Position numbers and translations under genes: made by a program. Positions 43,411 to 58,100 of a stretch of 64,000 nt of DNA are shown piece by piece; within the stretch, counting starts at the first letter, position 1, and each line of letters starts with the position of its first letter. The notes beneath the pieces are model-generated. The model worked only from the letters and a program-made list of their open reading frames with translations. It had not been told where the DNA came from and made no database searches. This DNA comes from Dastarcus helophoroides (Eukaryota; Arthropoda; Insecta; Coleoptera; Bothrideridae): the NCBI GenBank assembly GCA_028583605.1, contig CM053328.1, forward strand, positions 8,070,527 through 8,134,526, in the 5' to 3' direction.

Positions 43411-45892
43411 TCGAATTGAAGTGGCTTTCGAACACCTGAATTTTTTATCGCAAACGTGGAATTTCTGAGAATTTCTAGAATTTTTCAAGGGTCAATAACA
43501 CTTAATACAGTTTTATGACTACCTCAACACATGACTTTTATCTGGTTTGATATTTGTTTTATTTTGTTTTATTAATCTTTCACTCGGAAGAATTAAAAAT
43601 AGCGAAGGACTCTAACTTGTCTCCGATTAGGAAACTTTAATTCCTATTTGTTTACTTTATGTACATGTAATTGATAACAATAATAACTGATATTATTACA
43701 GTAATAGTTCGATATTTTAGAAACTAGGTCCATAGTGTCATAAGTTAAGGCTTGGGCAAACGTTAAGTCGAAAAAAACTCAAAATTTACCGAAACGAAGA
43801 TTTTGTATATAAATTCAAAATAAAAAAAGGTCTTAATTTATAAAATAACGAGAAAAAAGGTCGCTGTCGAAGTGCTGTAATTTGGACATTGTCTGGCGAT
43901 GTAGAGACAAACTTTTTAAATTATGCGGTTTTATTGCCGTGGAGACGCACAAATTTTACAATGTTTGTCAAAATTTCGACATTTATCTCAATATTGGAAA
44001 CTTTCTGACACTTGGATTGGGGCAGATTGTGGTGCACGTTTGCCTATGATTCAAGCAATCGATAGAAAATTACAAAAATTTCATTTTCCTATAAGTTGGT
44101 TGATCTTTTATCCAAAATTTCTATAAAATTAGACTCCTAAAGAATTTGAAGTGTTTACTAAATTTCGACCTTTTGTTCAAAATTTCGATCTTTTTCATAA
44201 AATTTCCATTTTTTTAAATTCGTTTTAGTTTTACCGTAGAAAATAAATCAAAATTTCCAGAAAAAAAGATGAATTTAAAAAAACGAAAATTTGAAAATTA
44301 TCTTAAAATCCAATCCTGTATATTCCAGGAATATCTTAATATATTTTCTCCGAAATTCGTCTTTTTCTTAAAATTTTCACTTTCTCTCAAGACTTCGTAT
44401 TTTTTACAAAACTAAAACATTCTTTTTTTTTAAATTGACTTTAAAAAAAACTGTTTTTTAAAATTTGTCTTAATCTTAATCATTTTTTTTAATATTTGGT
44501 TATTTCTAATTATTTCTTGATTTAAATTTGTTTTGTTTTTCAAAATTTGTCTTGTTCTAGAAATTCTAACTTGAATTTCAAAATTCGATATTTTATGTTT
44601 TTTTACACAATTTTCAAAGTCAGTGGAAATTTTTCTCAAAATATCAATTGTTTTTAAAAATTGCGTTTTGTTTTCACTAATTTCGACCTTTAAAAATATA
44701 TTTTTCGAATTTTTAAAACTTTTTGAGAATTTCCAAAAGATTAGGTTTTTATTTTAAATATGATTTTTTCAACATTTCTCAACATTGTTTTTTTTTTGGA
44801 AAGTTATCTATCTAAATTATTCTTTAAAATTTTACTTTTCGCCCTCAAAATTAAACTTTGTCTTAGAAATTTTGACTTTTCATTTAAGAAATTTCAATCT
44901 TTTTCTCGACATTTCGATAGTATTTTTGAAAAATCGTTATTTTGTCCAAAATCAATTTTTTTAATAACCGGATTTTTTTAAATTTCTTTTTCTTCAATTT
45001 AATTTTTGGAAAATTTATTGTTTTTAAAAATTTGCCCTAATCTCAAAATGTTGATAAAATGCTACTGTTTTTGAAAATTTCTACTTACAATGGGACATTT
45101 TCTAAAAATTTCGAATTTTTTTTTCAAAATTCTTTATTTTTCCAAAATTGGATTGATATTTTAATAAAAATCTAAGTTTCTGAGAATAACATTTTCAGAA
45201 AACTTCGAAAAAAAAGATGCTTGTGAATTTCAAGATTTTGACAAAATTGAAATAAAGTAAAAATTCATGAGAATAATATTTTTGGAGATTGATTTTAATG
45301 TTTTTAGACGCATTGTAGTCTCTGTCCCATTGTAATATTTTGTCTTTGCCTTAGATTTCTTACGAAATTTCTAATTGAGATGAATCAGATTTGATTTATG
45401 GCAGTAAGGCCAAGATAGAAAGTGGGGAAAATGAAACTTATTTTTAAGAGCAAAGAAGATAATTCAGTTTCATGATTGACCTTGGAATCGGTGACAATCT
45501 AGTTATTTTTAACTTTAGAAATTTTTCCGTTTTAGTAGCTTATGTTGTAAAAGTGGATGTTTAAATAGTAGATAATAACAAAAATAATATTATTTAAAAT
45601 AAATAAAAGATAAGCTAATAGTTCCTAATTTTTATTTGAAGTTGTCTTGCTATTGTCTTATTGGATAAACAAGGTGGTTCTACTCTTCACGTATTTTGCT
45701 CCTGATCAAAACATGATCATAAAACTAAGCGTCTATATGCACAAGGCTGATTTTAGGTCAACCACTTGGCAACTAAAATTTTATTAACGATTCTATACCC
45801 TTAACCTTAAATTAGAAAGAAAACACTGCTAAGTGTCCAAATTTTTATTATTTATTTTATTACTATACAAAAAATTATAATTATCACTAATT
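43411..45892. other. Spacer between SPH-B and SPH-C, largely AT-rich repeat
   Basis: This is SPH-B upstream sequence to about 43700, then TTTTCGACATTT-type low complexity (about 43790-45280), then AT-rich sequence to the SPH-C 3' end. A hAT-like word GGCTTGGGCAAACG near 43750 might mark an eroded element end; no partner end was found. Confidence 0.45.
45851..45856 (-). terminator. Polyadenylation signal of SPH-C
   Basis: AATAAA on the minus strand lies about 37 bases after the SPH-C stop codon, followed by more AATAAA-like repeats. Confidence 0.6.
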
Positions 45893-46146
45893 TCAACTTT
45901 TTATATGTTTATTTATAAAGTCGAGATAATTGCTCACTTTGGTGTAAACGGTTGGTAGACCTATTTTGCCGCAAGGATTCGTTTCCCAAACCAAAATACC
46001 AACTTGGGTGCCATTTTGTACCAAAGCTCCTCCATTGTCGCCAATACAACCAGCTTTACCCCCATAAAGCGGTCCGGTACAAATATTGGCTTCCTGATTG
46101 TACTGGTGGTTTTTTCCTTGGGTTTTTTCTATTGCCTTGAGGCAAA
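45893..46146 (-). CDS. SPH-C exon 4 with Ser195 position
   Basis: Acceptor ATGAATAG; codes CIGDNGGALV and ETNPCGKIGLPTVY; stop TGA at 45893-45895. Confidence 0.88.
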
Positions 46147-49100
46147 CTATTCATAGGAGATCAGAAAATAAATAAGTCAATACTAAATTCTAGCTTTAAG
46201 CATTTCTTGGTTATTTTTCAAAATATTTGATAAAACAAGCAACAGATATCAAAAATTGAAATAAAAATCTTGTCTTCTGAAACCAAGAAACATTAAAAAA
46301 CACAACAAAGGTTGCTTCTAACACAGGCATGAGCAAGAACCTCTGCAGTTACCCCTAAGTTCTACTGTTTTACGTAAAAATTTTGGAAAAGAAAAACAAT
46401 TTGATGAAAAAAAGAAACATAACTTTCCACGATTCATAAATATCTTGGATATGAGAGATTTTCTTTAAGGGGGGTGGGGGCAACAGAATCATGCTAAAAA
46501 ACTCATGGGTAAAAAAGAAAACCTTCTGGCTTAGTAATGTGTATTTTTACTTAAAACTACAGAATTGGGGACATTGCATTTTCAAATTAAAGTAAAAATT
46601 TTGAAAAAAGCCCAATCTTAAGAAAACGCGTTTTGGAGAACTTTAAGAAATGTCGCAATTTCAAAAGAGTGGAAATGTAAAAGGGACGAAATTTCCAAAC
46701 AGAAATTTTTGTAAAAAGAGTTGTAATTTCCAGAACAAGTCGAATTCAGGTAAAAAAATGCAACTTTTAAAAATAATGATTTCAGAATTTTTATTTTATA
46801 TAAATTTTGTCCTATTTTTAAAATTTTTCAAGAAATCTATTTTTCAAGATTTCGTAAATATATTTTTCTCAGATTGTTTAGATTTCTATTAAAATTTCGA
46901 TGCAATTTAAAAAAAATAAACGAATTTTGTGAAAAGTCTACATCTTTGGAAAAAATTCCATTTTAAATGGACATGTCCAAAAACAGATAAAATTGAATTT
47001 TGAGAATTTGGAGAATAACATGAATTTTGGACAAGTTGAAATTATCGGGAATAAAATTTAAAAAAAAATCAGAAAACAAAGACTTTAGATTACGTTACAA
47101 ATTATAAAAAAATATTGAACTTTCTAGGAAACATTCCAAATTTCCAAAGGAAGGTCCTATTTTAAGAGAGAAATTTAAAAAGGTAAAATTTTCAATAAAT
47201 CATATTGAAAATAAAAACCTCACCTTTCTCAAAAACTCGAGAAATGTGCAAAATTCAAAAAAAATCAAAACTTTTTAAGATCTAATTTTGTGAAGACACA
47301 ATTTTCAAAAAAAATCTATGTTTAGATTTCTATTAAAAGTTCGATCCAATTAAAAAAAAAATAAACGAATTTTGTAAAAAAAGTCTAAATCTTTGGAAAA
47401 AATTCCATTTTAAATGAAAATGTCCAGAAACAGATAAAATTGAATTTTGAGTTAAAAGTCAAAATTTGGACAAGTTGAAATTATCGGAAATAAATTTTTT
47501 TTAAAATCATAAAAAACAAAGACTTGAAATAAAATTCAGGATTTTTGAAAATTACGTTACAAATTACAAAAAAATATTTGACTTTCTAGAAAACATTCCA
47601 AATTTCCAAAAGAAGGTCCAATTTTAAGAGGAAAATTTAAAAAGTTGAAATTTTCAATAAATCATATTTAAAATAAAAACCTAACCTTTCTCAAAAACTC
47701 GAGAAATGTGCAAAATTCCAAAAACTATCAAAATTTTCAATGATCTAATTTTGTAAAAAGACGCAATTTTCAAAAAAAAGTCCAAATCTGAGAAAAAAAA
47801 TCGCAAGATTCAAAAACATTGTTCTCAAAATTTAAAATTCATAAAAGATGTTGAATTTACAAAAAACCTTTTTCTCGAAATCCCCAAAAATATTTTTCGC
47901 AACAACAAAAAAGTGAACATTTTCAGAACCATAAAACCATTTGATCTAAAAGTCGTAGTTTATTGAAAGAGACAAATATTCAAGAAATTGACAAAATTTT
48001 AAAATAAGTAAACCATTTTTGAAAAAGCTCAAAAAGTGGGATTTTAAAAACAAAATGGAAATTTCGAAAAAGACAAATTTTGATGAACAGGCGAATTTTA
48101 GGTAAAAGACTATCCTAGAAAAATTCGAAATTTTGAAAAAAAAGACAAATTTACAAAAAAAAAGAAAAAATTTATTTAAATATTAAATATTGGATATTGA
48201 GATAAAAAATCAAGATTTTGTGAAAAATGCAAATTTTAGGAAACCAGATAGAATTTTTAAAAAATTTGGAATTCAAAAGATCGAAATTTTTAGACAATGT
48301 TCAGAAAAATATCGGAATTTGAAAAAAATATTCGAGAAAACTTTGAAATGGACAAACATTGTCCAAATTAAAAAAAGTAAAAAAAAAATAGTCAAAACCT
48401 TCAGAAAAAGACGATACTGTGGTAGAAAGATCGAAATTTTTAGAAAATTACAGAAAAATATCGGAACTTGAAAAACAATTAAGAAAACTTTGAAATGGAC
48501 AAAAAATTGTCCGAAGAAAGTCAAATTAAAAATAAAGTAAAAAAAAATAGTTAAAACCCCGAGAAAAAAACGACATTGTAAGAGGAATTTTGCAAAAAAG
48601 TTTTAAATTTTGAGAAAAAGCATTTATTTCTAGTGAAACTTCAAAATTCAGAAAAAGAGTAAATTTTAAGAGAAAAATCAAATATTTATTTTCTCTGGAT
48701 TCTCTGGACGAATCAGAGGAAGACAGGCTTTCTATCTTGCCCCAATAGCCCCAAGAAATGTCAAATATTATGATAACACATCGAAATTTTAAAAACAAGT
48801 TAAAACTACAAAACATTTGGATTAAAAAAGGTTTGAAATTTACTACGAAATTTTTGTCCTTTCACACAAATTTTAAATTTCTAAAAAAATACCTTTTTGT
48901 CGAAAGATCGACCAGATTTCGAAAAAAAGGCAAATTTTAATAAACAAGCTGCAATTTTCAGAATCAAAAAAGGCGAAATTTTCAGGAAAACTCGAATTTC
49001 TAGAAATGTCGAAATTTCAGAAAAAAAAAACGAGGAACTTGTAAATTCCAAATTTTGACCGTCATGTTTGTTAAAAGAAGGCAAATTTGATGAATACCAG

Positions 49101-52100
49101 CAAAATTTTAAAAGAAAAAGTCAAATTTTGCAAAAAAATATACAACATTTGGGAAAAAGGTAGAAATTTCGAAAAAATGTTTTAAAGAAAGGATGAATTT
49201 TGAAGAATTGGAAAGTCCTCCAATTGAATACATTCAAATTTACTCCGTGAACCAGTGGGTGCAAGCGCCCCAGCATTCATATTTTTCTCACATGCGACCC
49301 GCGCAAAATTTTTACCCTTGTAATTGGCCCGCTGTAAAAAAGGTTGTTTATCTTTGTCCTAGGCAATTTTCATTGGTCATTTAGTGCTGTAGGCCACAAA
49401 TAATCCATGGCACAACTTTCCACGAATTTTGACAAACAAGTTGAAACTACAAAAAATTTGGATTAAAAAAGGGTTGAAATTTACTACGAAATTTTTGTCC
49501 TTTCACACAAATTTTAAATTTCTAAAAAATATACCTTTTTGTCAAAAGATCCACCAGATTTCGAAAAAAAGGCAAATTTCAATAAACAAGCTGCAATTTT
49601 CAGAATCAAAAAAGGCGAAATTTTCAGGAAAATTCGAATTTCGAGAAATGACGAAATTTCAGAAAAAAAAACGAGGAACTCTTTAATTCGAAATTTTGAC
49701 AGTTATGTTTGATAAAAGAAGGCAAATTTTGTGAATAACTGCAAAATTTTAAAAGAAAAAGTCAAATTTTGTAAAAAAAAATATACAAAATTTGAGAAAA
49801 AGGTAAAAATGTTGAAAGAATGTTTTAAGGAAAGGATGAATTCTGAAGAATTGGAAAGTCCTTCAATTGAGTATATACAAATTTGCTCCGTGAACCAGTG
49901 GGTGCAAGCGCCCCAGCATTCATATTTTTCTCACATGCGGCCCGCGCAAAATTTTTAGCCTTGTAATTGGCCCGCTGTAAAAAAGGTTGTTTATCTTTGT
50001 CCTAGGCAATTTTCATTGGTCATTTAGTGCTGTAGGCCACAAATAATCCTTGGCACAACTTTCCACGAATTTTGACAAAAAGTTGAAACTACAAAAAATT
50101 TGGATTAAAAAAGGGTTGAAATTTTCTACGAAATTTTTGTCCTTTCACACAAATTTTAAATTTCTAAAAAATATACCTTTTTGTCAAAAGATCCACCAGA
50201 TTTCGAAAAAAAAGGCAAATTTCAATAAACAAGCTGCAATTTTCAGAATCAAAAAAGGCGAAATTTTCAGGAAAATTCGAATTTCGAGAAATGACGAAAT
50301 TTCAGAAAAAAAAACGAGGAACTCTTTAATTCGAAATTTTGACAGTTATGTTTGATAAAAGAAGGCAAATTTTGTGAATAACTGCAAAATTTTAAAAGAA
50401 AAAGTCAAATTTTGCAAAAAAATATACAAAATTTGAGAAAAAGGTAGAAATTTCGAAAAAATCATTTAAAGATAGGATGAATTTTGAAGAATTGGAAAGT
50501 CTTTCAATTGAATACATTCAAATTTGCTTCGGGAACGAGTGGGTGCAAGCGCCCCAGCATTCATATTTTTCTCACATGCGGCCCGCGCAAAATTTTTAGC
50601 CTTGTAATTGGCCCGCTGTAAAAAAGGTTGTTTATCTTTGTCCTAGGCAATTTTCATTGGTCATTTAGTGCTGTAGGCCACAAATAATCCTTGGCACAAC
50701 TTTCCACGAATTTTGACAAAAAGTTGAAACTACAAAAAATTTGGATTAAAAAAGGGTTGAAATTTACTACGAAATTTTTGTCCTTTCACACAAATTTTAA
50801 ATTTCTAAAAATATACCTTTTTGTCAAAAGATCCACCAGATTTCGAAAAAAAGGCAAATTTCAATAAACAAGCTGCAATTTTCAGAATCAAAAAAGGCGA
50901 AATTTTCAGGAAAATTCGAATTTCGAGAAATGACGAAATTTCAGAAAAAAAAACGAGGAACTCTTTAATTCGAAATTTTGACAGTCATGTTTGATAAAAG
51001 AAGGCAAATTTTATGAATGACTGCAAAATTTAAAAAAAAAGTCAAATTTTGTAAAAAAATTTTACAAAATTTGAGAAAAAGTTAGAAATTTCAAGGAAAG
51101 GATGAATTCTGAAGAATTGGAAATTCCTTCAATTGAGTATATACAAATTTTCAGTTTGCTGCATAAACCAAGGGGTGCAAGTGCCCCAACATTTATATTT
51201 TTGTCACATGCGGTCCCCGCAAAATTTTTAGACTTGTAATTGGCCCGCTGTAAAAAAAAAGGTTGCTCATCTCTACTCTAACGTGTTTCGATAGCCAAGC
51301 TTGGCTATCGAAACGCGTTAGAGCAACCTTTACTGTGTTTTTTAACCTTTCTTGGTTTCAAGGGACAAGATTTGTATTTCAATTTTTGAAGATAACCAAG
51401 GACCACTTCGTTCTACCAAAACAGATATGAAATTATAACTCCATAAAACGCCCAAATTAGATCTTACCATCATATGATAATATAGGGACTGTAATTTCTT
51501 GCAGCACTATTGGAAATACGGGTACCAAATTGGTTACTGATCCCCAGCCAGTCAAAACAGCATCCCCCGATGGTTCCGATTTTTCCTTTGGTAAATTAAT
51601 AGCTTTAACAACGTTGGTTTCCTTGAAGGGACTTTTAACTTTTAATAGGGCAATGTTATGGGGCGACTTCCCCCTAGAATTTTAGGTTTTGTCTCTAACT
51701 GTGTAAGTATATAAAAGGTTTACCCTTTTACCTCATCGGCAATATCAATACTATACAGTGGCGGCTGGTGCTAATAAAATTTGGGGGTTGCAAAGAGACA
51801 TTTGCTAAAATGTGCCGAAACTGGAAGTTTTAAATTAAGCTGGAGGAATTAAGAGATATTTAGGATTTTAAATTGATATATGTTATACATATATAGTATA
51901 TTGCTAAAATTCTCCTTTTTTTATATTCGCCACAAATAGAAAGAAAAAGAAGAGGAAGTCCATACGACGGACGCTCTTTGGCAGCTGCAAATTTATCAAT
52001 AACTTTTTACTGAAGTCGAGTATTCTTTAAATTAAGTCCCTTTCTTTAAAGACATCGTTAATGCGGACAATCTTTCCTGGCATAATGTATTTTTTTAAAA

Positions 52101-55100
52101 AGTATTCTTTCCAGACTGGAGAAGCACCACTCTGCTTCAGCAGAAGCCATTGGAATAGTTATCAAGATTTTTAAAAGATTTAGAGTTTCACTAAGCTCAT
52201 TGTTTTCTCAAATAATGTTATAGAGTATAAGTAAACCAAAAGCCGATTAACACTTTTTTGTTTCGTAATTTACAGATAATTCAGCTCTTAGTTTTTGTAA
52301 ATTAAAAAATTGATAAACCTTAGCGGTTTCTTTAAAATTCTTTTCGGGAAAAGTGATTTTATGTTGGTTAAACTTTTTAGAAAAAAATAAGGTTGCTGCA
52401 ATTAAATGGCCAGTGAAGCTGAATCGTTCTTTAGCTTATCAAATAACAATGTCACATAGGTACTGCTTTAGCTTCGCGAACTATTTCTATTAAAACTTCG
52501 CTTTTTACAAAACACGGTCTGCACAATATTCAAGTCTGGATTAGGTCATCCACGTCGCTTAATTTCCAGTTTTTTCGACATAGATCGGTTACAGAATGGC
52601 TGTGCAATTAAACTTTGCACTGAATTCATTTTTATTTGTGTTTCAAGACTCGCAACGTTGACCGATGACAGATTATATGAGTGGCGGCTCGCGTATATGC
52701 ACTGAGTAACTGCAGCACCCCCAATTCAGCTTTCCAGTTTTTTTCTCAAACTGTTGGTTTTTTTTGAAAACTTTTCCTTAGCACGTTTTTATAGAAATTT
52801 TAAATTTTCTCTGATTTCTTTTATAAACATTTCATCTTTCTTTCTAAAATCTATTTTATTTCTAATGTTGATGAAAAACGCATTTTCAAAAATTAATTTT
52901 TCTAAATCTTTTGATAAAGAAATTAATATTTCGAGAAAGAATTGAAATTTTGAAAAAAAAAGGTTAAATTTCTCTAAAAGTGTCAAAATGTTGAGAAACT
53001 AATGAAAATTTCAAGAAGCAATCTAAATTCAACTCTTCTCGCATTTTGTTATTTCTCTGAAAAAAATAATACCAAATTTTCCCGTTTTTACCTGATTGTG
53101 CAATTTCTACTATATTTTAGAAATTTTTTTATTTTTTTTTAATATTTTAATTTTTTTTTGTTGGGAAAGTTTTTATTTTCCTAAATATATTATACCAATA
53201 AATTTTCTCAAAACTACTTTTCCAGCAAATTTTGTTCTTAAAATTTTTCTGGAAATTTCAACTTCTAATTTTTTATGTTCCTCTAATTTGCTTTAAAAAT
53301 GTTAGGTTCTCCACGGCATTTTGACATTTTAAAGTTTATTTTATAATTTTGACTAACAACTTTTAGAAAAAAATCCCTCCATTTCTGTAAAAATGTCAAA
53401 GTTTTGGAAAGAAACCAAGAAATGTTAGGAAAATTTTTCATTGCTTCCTGCATTTTGATATTTTTCTTTAAAGAAACTAATAACCGATGGATTATTTTCC
53501 TAAAATTTCGACTGTTTTGTACAGATATTTCAAATTTTTTCTCGAAATTTCGATTTTCTTTCTACGAAAATTGGAATCTTTTAAAATGTTGACCTATTCT
53601 AGAATTTTGACTTCATTCGAAAATTTCCACTTTTGTTAAGAATTTCGTTCGTATGTTCATAGAAATTTTGATATTTTGTGAGAATTTCGGCACTTCTGAC
53701 ATTTTCGATTTAATTACAAAATGTCAACCTCAAAAACTTCCGCATTTTACAATTTATTTTTTGAAATTTCACTGTTTTTCAAATATTTGATTTATTCTCC
53801 CAATTTTAACTTTTTTTGACAATTTAGACATTTACAAAAATATTACTGTTTTAAAAACCTACTGCTTTTGTAAATACTTACTTTTTGTGGAAATTTAAGC
53901 TTATTTTAAGCCTTGAATCTTTCAAAATTTTGACCTTTTTGAAAAGTTTGATTTTTTCCGGTTAATTTCAACTATTCCGATGTGGCGTTTTTTTCAAATT
54001 TTGGACAATTTCGATTTACCAAAATTTGGAAAATTTTGATTTTTGATGATTTTCATTTTTATTAAAAATTCCAGTTATTTTTTAAATCTTCGAATCTTTT
54101 CTCGAAGTTTTGATTTTTCTTTTGAAATGACTTTTTTTTGAAAGCTATAACTTATTTTCGAAATTTCGGCTCTTTTTTTAAATTTCGACTTTTATTTGAC
54201 CATTTTTTTTTTAATTTCGCCTTTTTAAAAACATTTTACAGTTTTTTCAAAATGTTAACTAACGAAATTTTCAATTTTTTTTTTGGAAATTTCGACATTT
54301 CAAAATTTTGTCTTGGTGGGCAAAAATTATTTTAGAAAGTGCCGACATCTTTTAATATTCAATAATACCGTTTGTCATCCCCTTAGGACTTAAAAATGCT
54401 TCTTGTTTCGAATTTTTTTTTCAGGTTTTCGAAAATTTCGACTTTTTAAATGTTGCCTTGTTCGAAGAAAATTGTTTTTCAAAACCCAATTTTTGGCTTG
54501 TAAAAGAAAATTTTAAATTTTAATGTTCAGTTAAATATCCTTTTTCACCCTGCTCGGGGTTAACATTTTTAAAATCGATTAAGTACGTGTTTAGTGATTG
54601 CTTTCGTGTATTTTTTATATAGAAATTTTAACAAAAAATGTTCAGAAAAAAACCATGAAGTTTCTCCAAAAATGTCAACATTTTGGGAAAAAACGAAGAA
54701 ATTAAAAAAAAAGTTATTTTCAAGTTTGACAAAAATGTTGAATTTTCAGAAAAATATTGAATTTTCAGAAATATTTAGAATGTTGAGAAAAATATTAAAT
54801 TGTGAGAAAAATATTGAATTTCAAGAAACATAAACCTTCTAAATTTCAACTTTTTGCGATTTGATATTTCGCTAAAAAAAACTTACCACTATTATAGAAC
54901 CAAAGAAAATTCTAAATCGAAATTTCCAATTTTTCTAAAACTGTTATTTTTATTTGTTAAATTTATTCCCGGAATTGTCAAGTCCGTCAAATTTCGTTAA
55001 AAAATAGATTAAAATTTAAAGATTAAGCTCAAAATTTGGAGAAAAAGCGGACAACATTTCAAGAAAAAAGTTGAAATTTGTTATTTTTACACAATATTTT

Positions 55101-58100
55101 TGAAAAAATAGCAATGTCGGAATCAATGAAAAAAAAAAACAATTTTTAAATATAAATTAATTGTCAAATATATTTTTAAAATTTCGATTTTTAAAGTAGG
55201 AATTATTGAAATTTTCAAAAATGAGTCAACATTTCTAGAAAAGTCGAAATTTCAAAATTAAAAATAGTAAAAATCTTTAAAAAATTAATTGACAATTTAA
55301 TGTTCTAACTTAAATTTTTTCTAGTGATTTTGAAGTTACCAGAGAAGCTTCAGAGATGAAATATTTCAGCTTGAAGTCGATCCTTTGTAATTAAAATCGA
55401 CATTTTTGGAATTTATTTTTAATTGAACTGCAAGTTCTTTTTCGAAATTTGTTTCAAAAATTCGAACAATTTTAAAAATAGAAATTTTTCTTACTATTCT
55501 TTAATTTTGAGTTTTAATTCGACATTTTTCTTAATAAGTTTATATTTAAAAAGAAAAAAATATCGTTTTAAGAAATATATATTTCAAGCTGAGAAAACTT
55601 TCTAAAAAACCAGACAAAATTCATTATTTAATCACAAAATTCCAATTTTTCCTCGAAATTTTGCACTTTCGACTTTTTCTAAAGTTGAGATTACTATTGG
55701 AGGTTCATTGGGAAGCAACAGAGGTGGTTTATATTATTAATTTTTTGAACTAATTAGCTTTTACACAATTTTAACACAAACGCCGTCGCAGCACCCCCTC
55801 TAGTTTTAGGTACTAGCCGCCACAGCAGATTATAATAGCGAATCAATATTTGGTTTGCACCCGCAAGTACAACCTAATGCTTGCTTATGGGCAAGTATTT
55901 TAAGCGAACAAAATATGAGTTAAGGCGCAGGTGCATATGTGTAAAGCAAGGTTTGCAGTCTAGCCTGCAAACTTTGCAAACCATGGACCCAATAATGTCG
56001 TCAAACCCTTACGAATCGGCGGAATCCGCTATAGTCAACAGTATGTTTGGTAACCATAAAGCTGTTATCAATAAATAAAATAAACAAAATAAAGAACAAT
56101 TTACTTTCTTATTTATCCCAGCGTTTTTTGGAGGTTGCGCAAACCTGCAAATCTTAGCACTGGCCGTCACTGATACTATAGTACTGATTTGAATCTCTAC
56201 GCAGATGAATTCTTCTTTTGCTAATCAATTACGATTAGTTCGCCTGAACATACCAGTTCTACTGGCTAAATACGAGGTGTATTAAAAAGTAAGGTAACTT
56301 TTCAGGTTTTACAGGCAACGCACATTCGATTATCGATTTTTTGTTGCGTTTGTTCTGTTGGTACACATATCCCTAATATATGTTTACAGTTTCAAGTAAA
56401 TAACATACTTAGTTCATTTTTGGCAGATAAAAAAGTTAGACGTATTTTGTTGCGCTCGGCACGATTTTCTATCATTATAAAAAATTGGGCAAAAAATTTG
56501 CATCAAATTTTGTGTGAAAAATGAAATCAAGTGCTCTAAAACACTTAAAATGTTGACAGTGGCGTACGGTGAGTCTGCTCTAAGTAAAAAAAAAATGTTT
56601 ACAACTGGTACAAACTCTTCCAAGATGGCCGAGAAGAAGCTGACGACGAACCTCTCTCTGGATGCCTCAGCACATCAACAACAGAAGATATCGTCGAAGG
56701 TGTGAAGAAAATTGTTTTTGAAAATCATCGAATTACCATAAGAGAAGTTGTTGAGGATTTTGGCATATTAGTCGGCTCGGGTCATGTAATTTTTTTCGAT
56801 GTTTTGGGCATGAGACGTGTGTCAGCGAAGTTTGTTCCGAAATTTCTGAATTTTGATCAGAAGAACCGTCGCATGAGCATCGCTCAGGAGCTCTTGAATG
56901 ACGTGACAGCGATGATCCTGATTTGCTCAAAAGAGTCATAACTGGTGACGAATCATGGGTATATGGTTATGACGTTGAAACCAAAGCCCAATCGTCCCAA
57001 TGGAAGCACCCAGGCGAGCCAAGACAGAGAAAAGCACCCCAAGTCCGATTAAATGTCAAAGTTTTGCTTACTATTTTTTTCGACTACCGTAGTACATCAG
57101 GAGTTTTTACCTCAAAGTCGTGTGGTCAATAAGGAGTATTACCTTGAGGATATGCGCCGTTCGCGAGAAGCAATACGAAAAAAAAGTCCGGCATTACGAT
57201 AATGCATCTTCTCATTCATGGTTACTTGTGAGAGATGTTTTGGCCAAAAAAAAACACGACAATCATGCCTCAGTAACTATATTCACCGGATTAGGCTTTC
57301 TGTGACTTTTTCCTGTTTCCAAAACTTAAAAGACCTATGAAAGGAGGGAGATTTTTAATGATTGATGAAATAAAAACTGCATCGCTAGAGGAGCTCAAGG
57401 CTATACCAAAAAGTGCTTGTGAGAAGTGCTTTGAAGATTGGAAAAAGCGTTAGCACAAGTGCATTGTATCTGAGGGGGATTACTTTGAAGGGACAGTATA
57501 AATCTTAATGAATAAATAAATATTTTTTCATAAAAAACATAGTCACCTTACTTTTTGAACACAGCTTGTACATATCCAGAAATTATTGACTAATTGTCAT
57601 TGTTGTAAAGGGGCAGTGGCGGCACTGTGGAACTGCAGCACCCCCAATTTCACTTACGAGGTTTTTTCTCAAAATTTTCTGAACACTTCATGACACAATT
57701 TTTTGTAGAAATTTTACATTTTCTCTGATTTGTTTTTATAGAAATTTTAGGTTTCTTTCACAAAGTTACGACATTTAAAAACCTATTTTATTTTTAATTT
57801 TGATCAAAATCACATTTTCAAAAACTAATTTTTGTAAAAGTTTTGAGGAAGAAATCAATATTTCAAGCAAAAATTAGAATGTTAAGAAAAAACTCAAATT
57901 TCTTTGAAAATGTCAACATTTTGAGAAAATAATTACAATTTCAAGAAAAAATCTGAATCCAACTCATCTCGCATTTTACTATTTCTCTAAAACTAAGTTA
58001 ATATGATAGCTTTGAATTTTTACCTCAAATCTCATTTTGTATAAAAATTTTGAGTTTTTTTCAGATACCTATTCGATTTTTTTAGGAAATCTTGATTTAT

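Larger units (their letters stand above)
51756..56172 (-). mobile_element. hAT element H3, 4.4 kb, with decayed transposase
   Basis: The ends CAGTGGCGGCTGGTGCTAA and TTAGCACTGGCCGTCACTG are inverted, with a perfect 8-bp duplication ATACTATA (51748-51755 and 56173-56180). It holds remnants of a hAT transposase on - near its left end. A second, satellite-filled hAT shell (H4) is inserted at 52678-55826. Without H4 it is about 1.27 kb. It lies in SPH-C intron 2. Confidence 0.87.

Noticed and set aside
43923..44126. 67-codon frame MRFYCRGDAQILQCLSK
   Set aside because: There is no family resemblance and AT-rich repeats lie on both sides; not enough to call a gene.
55881..56078. 65-codon frame MLMGKYFKRTKYELRR near the right end of H3
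   Set aside because: It lies in the non-coding right part of a hAT element, with no homology I recognise and no partner exon.
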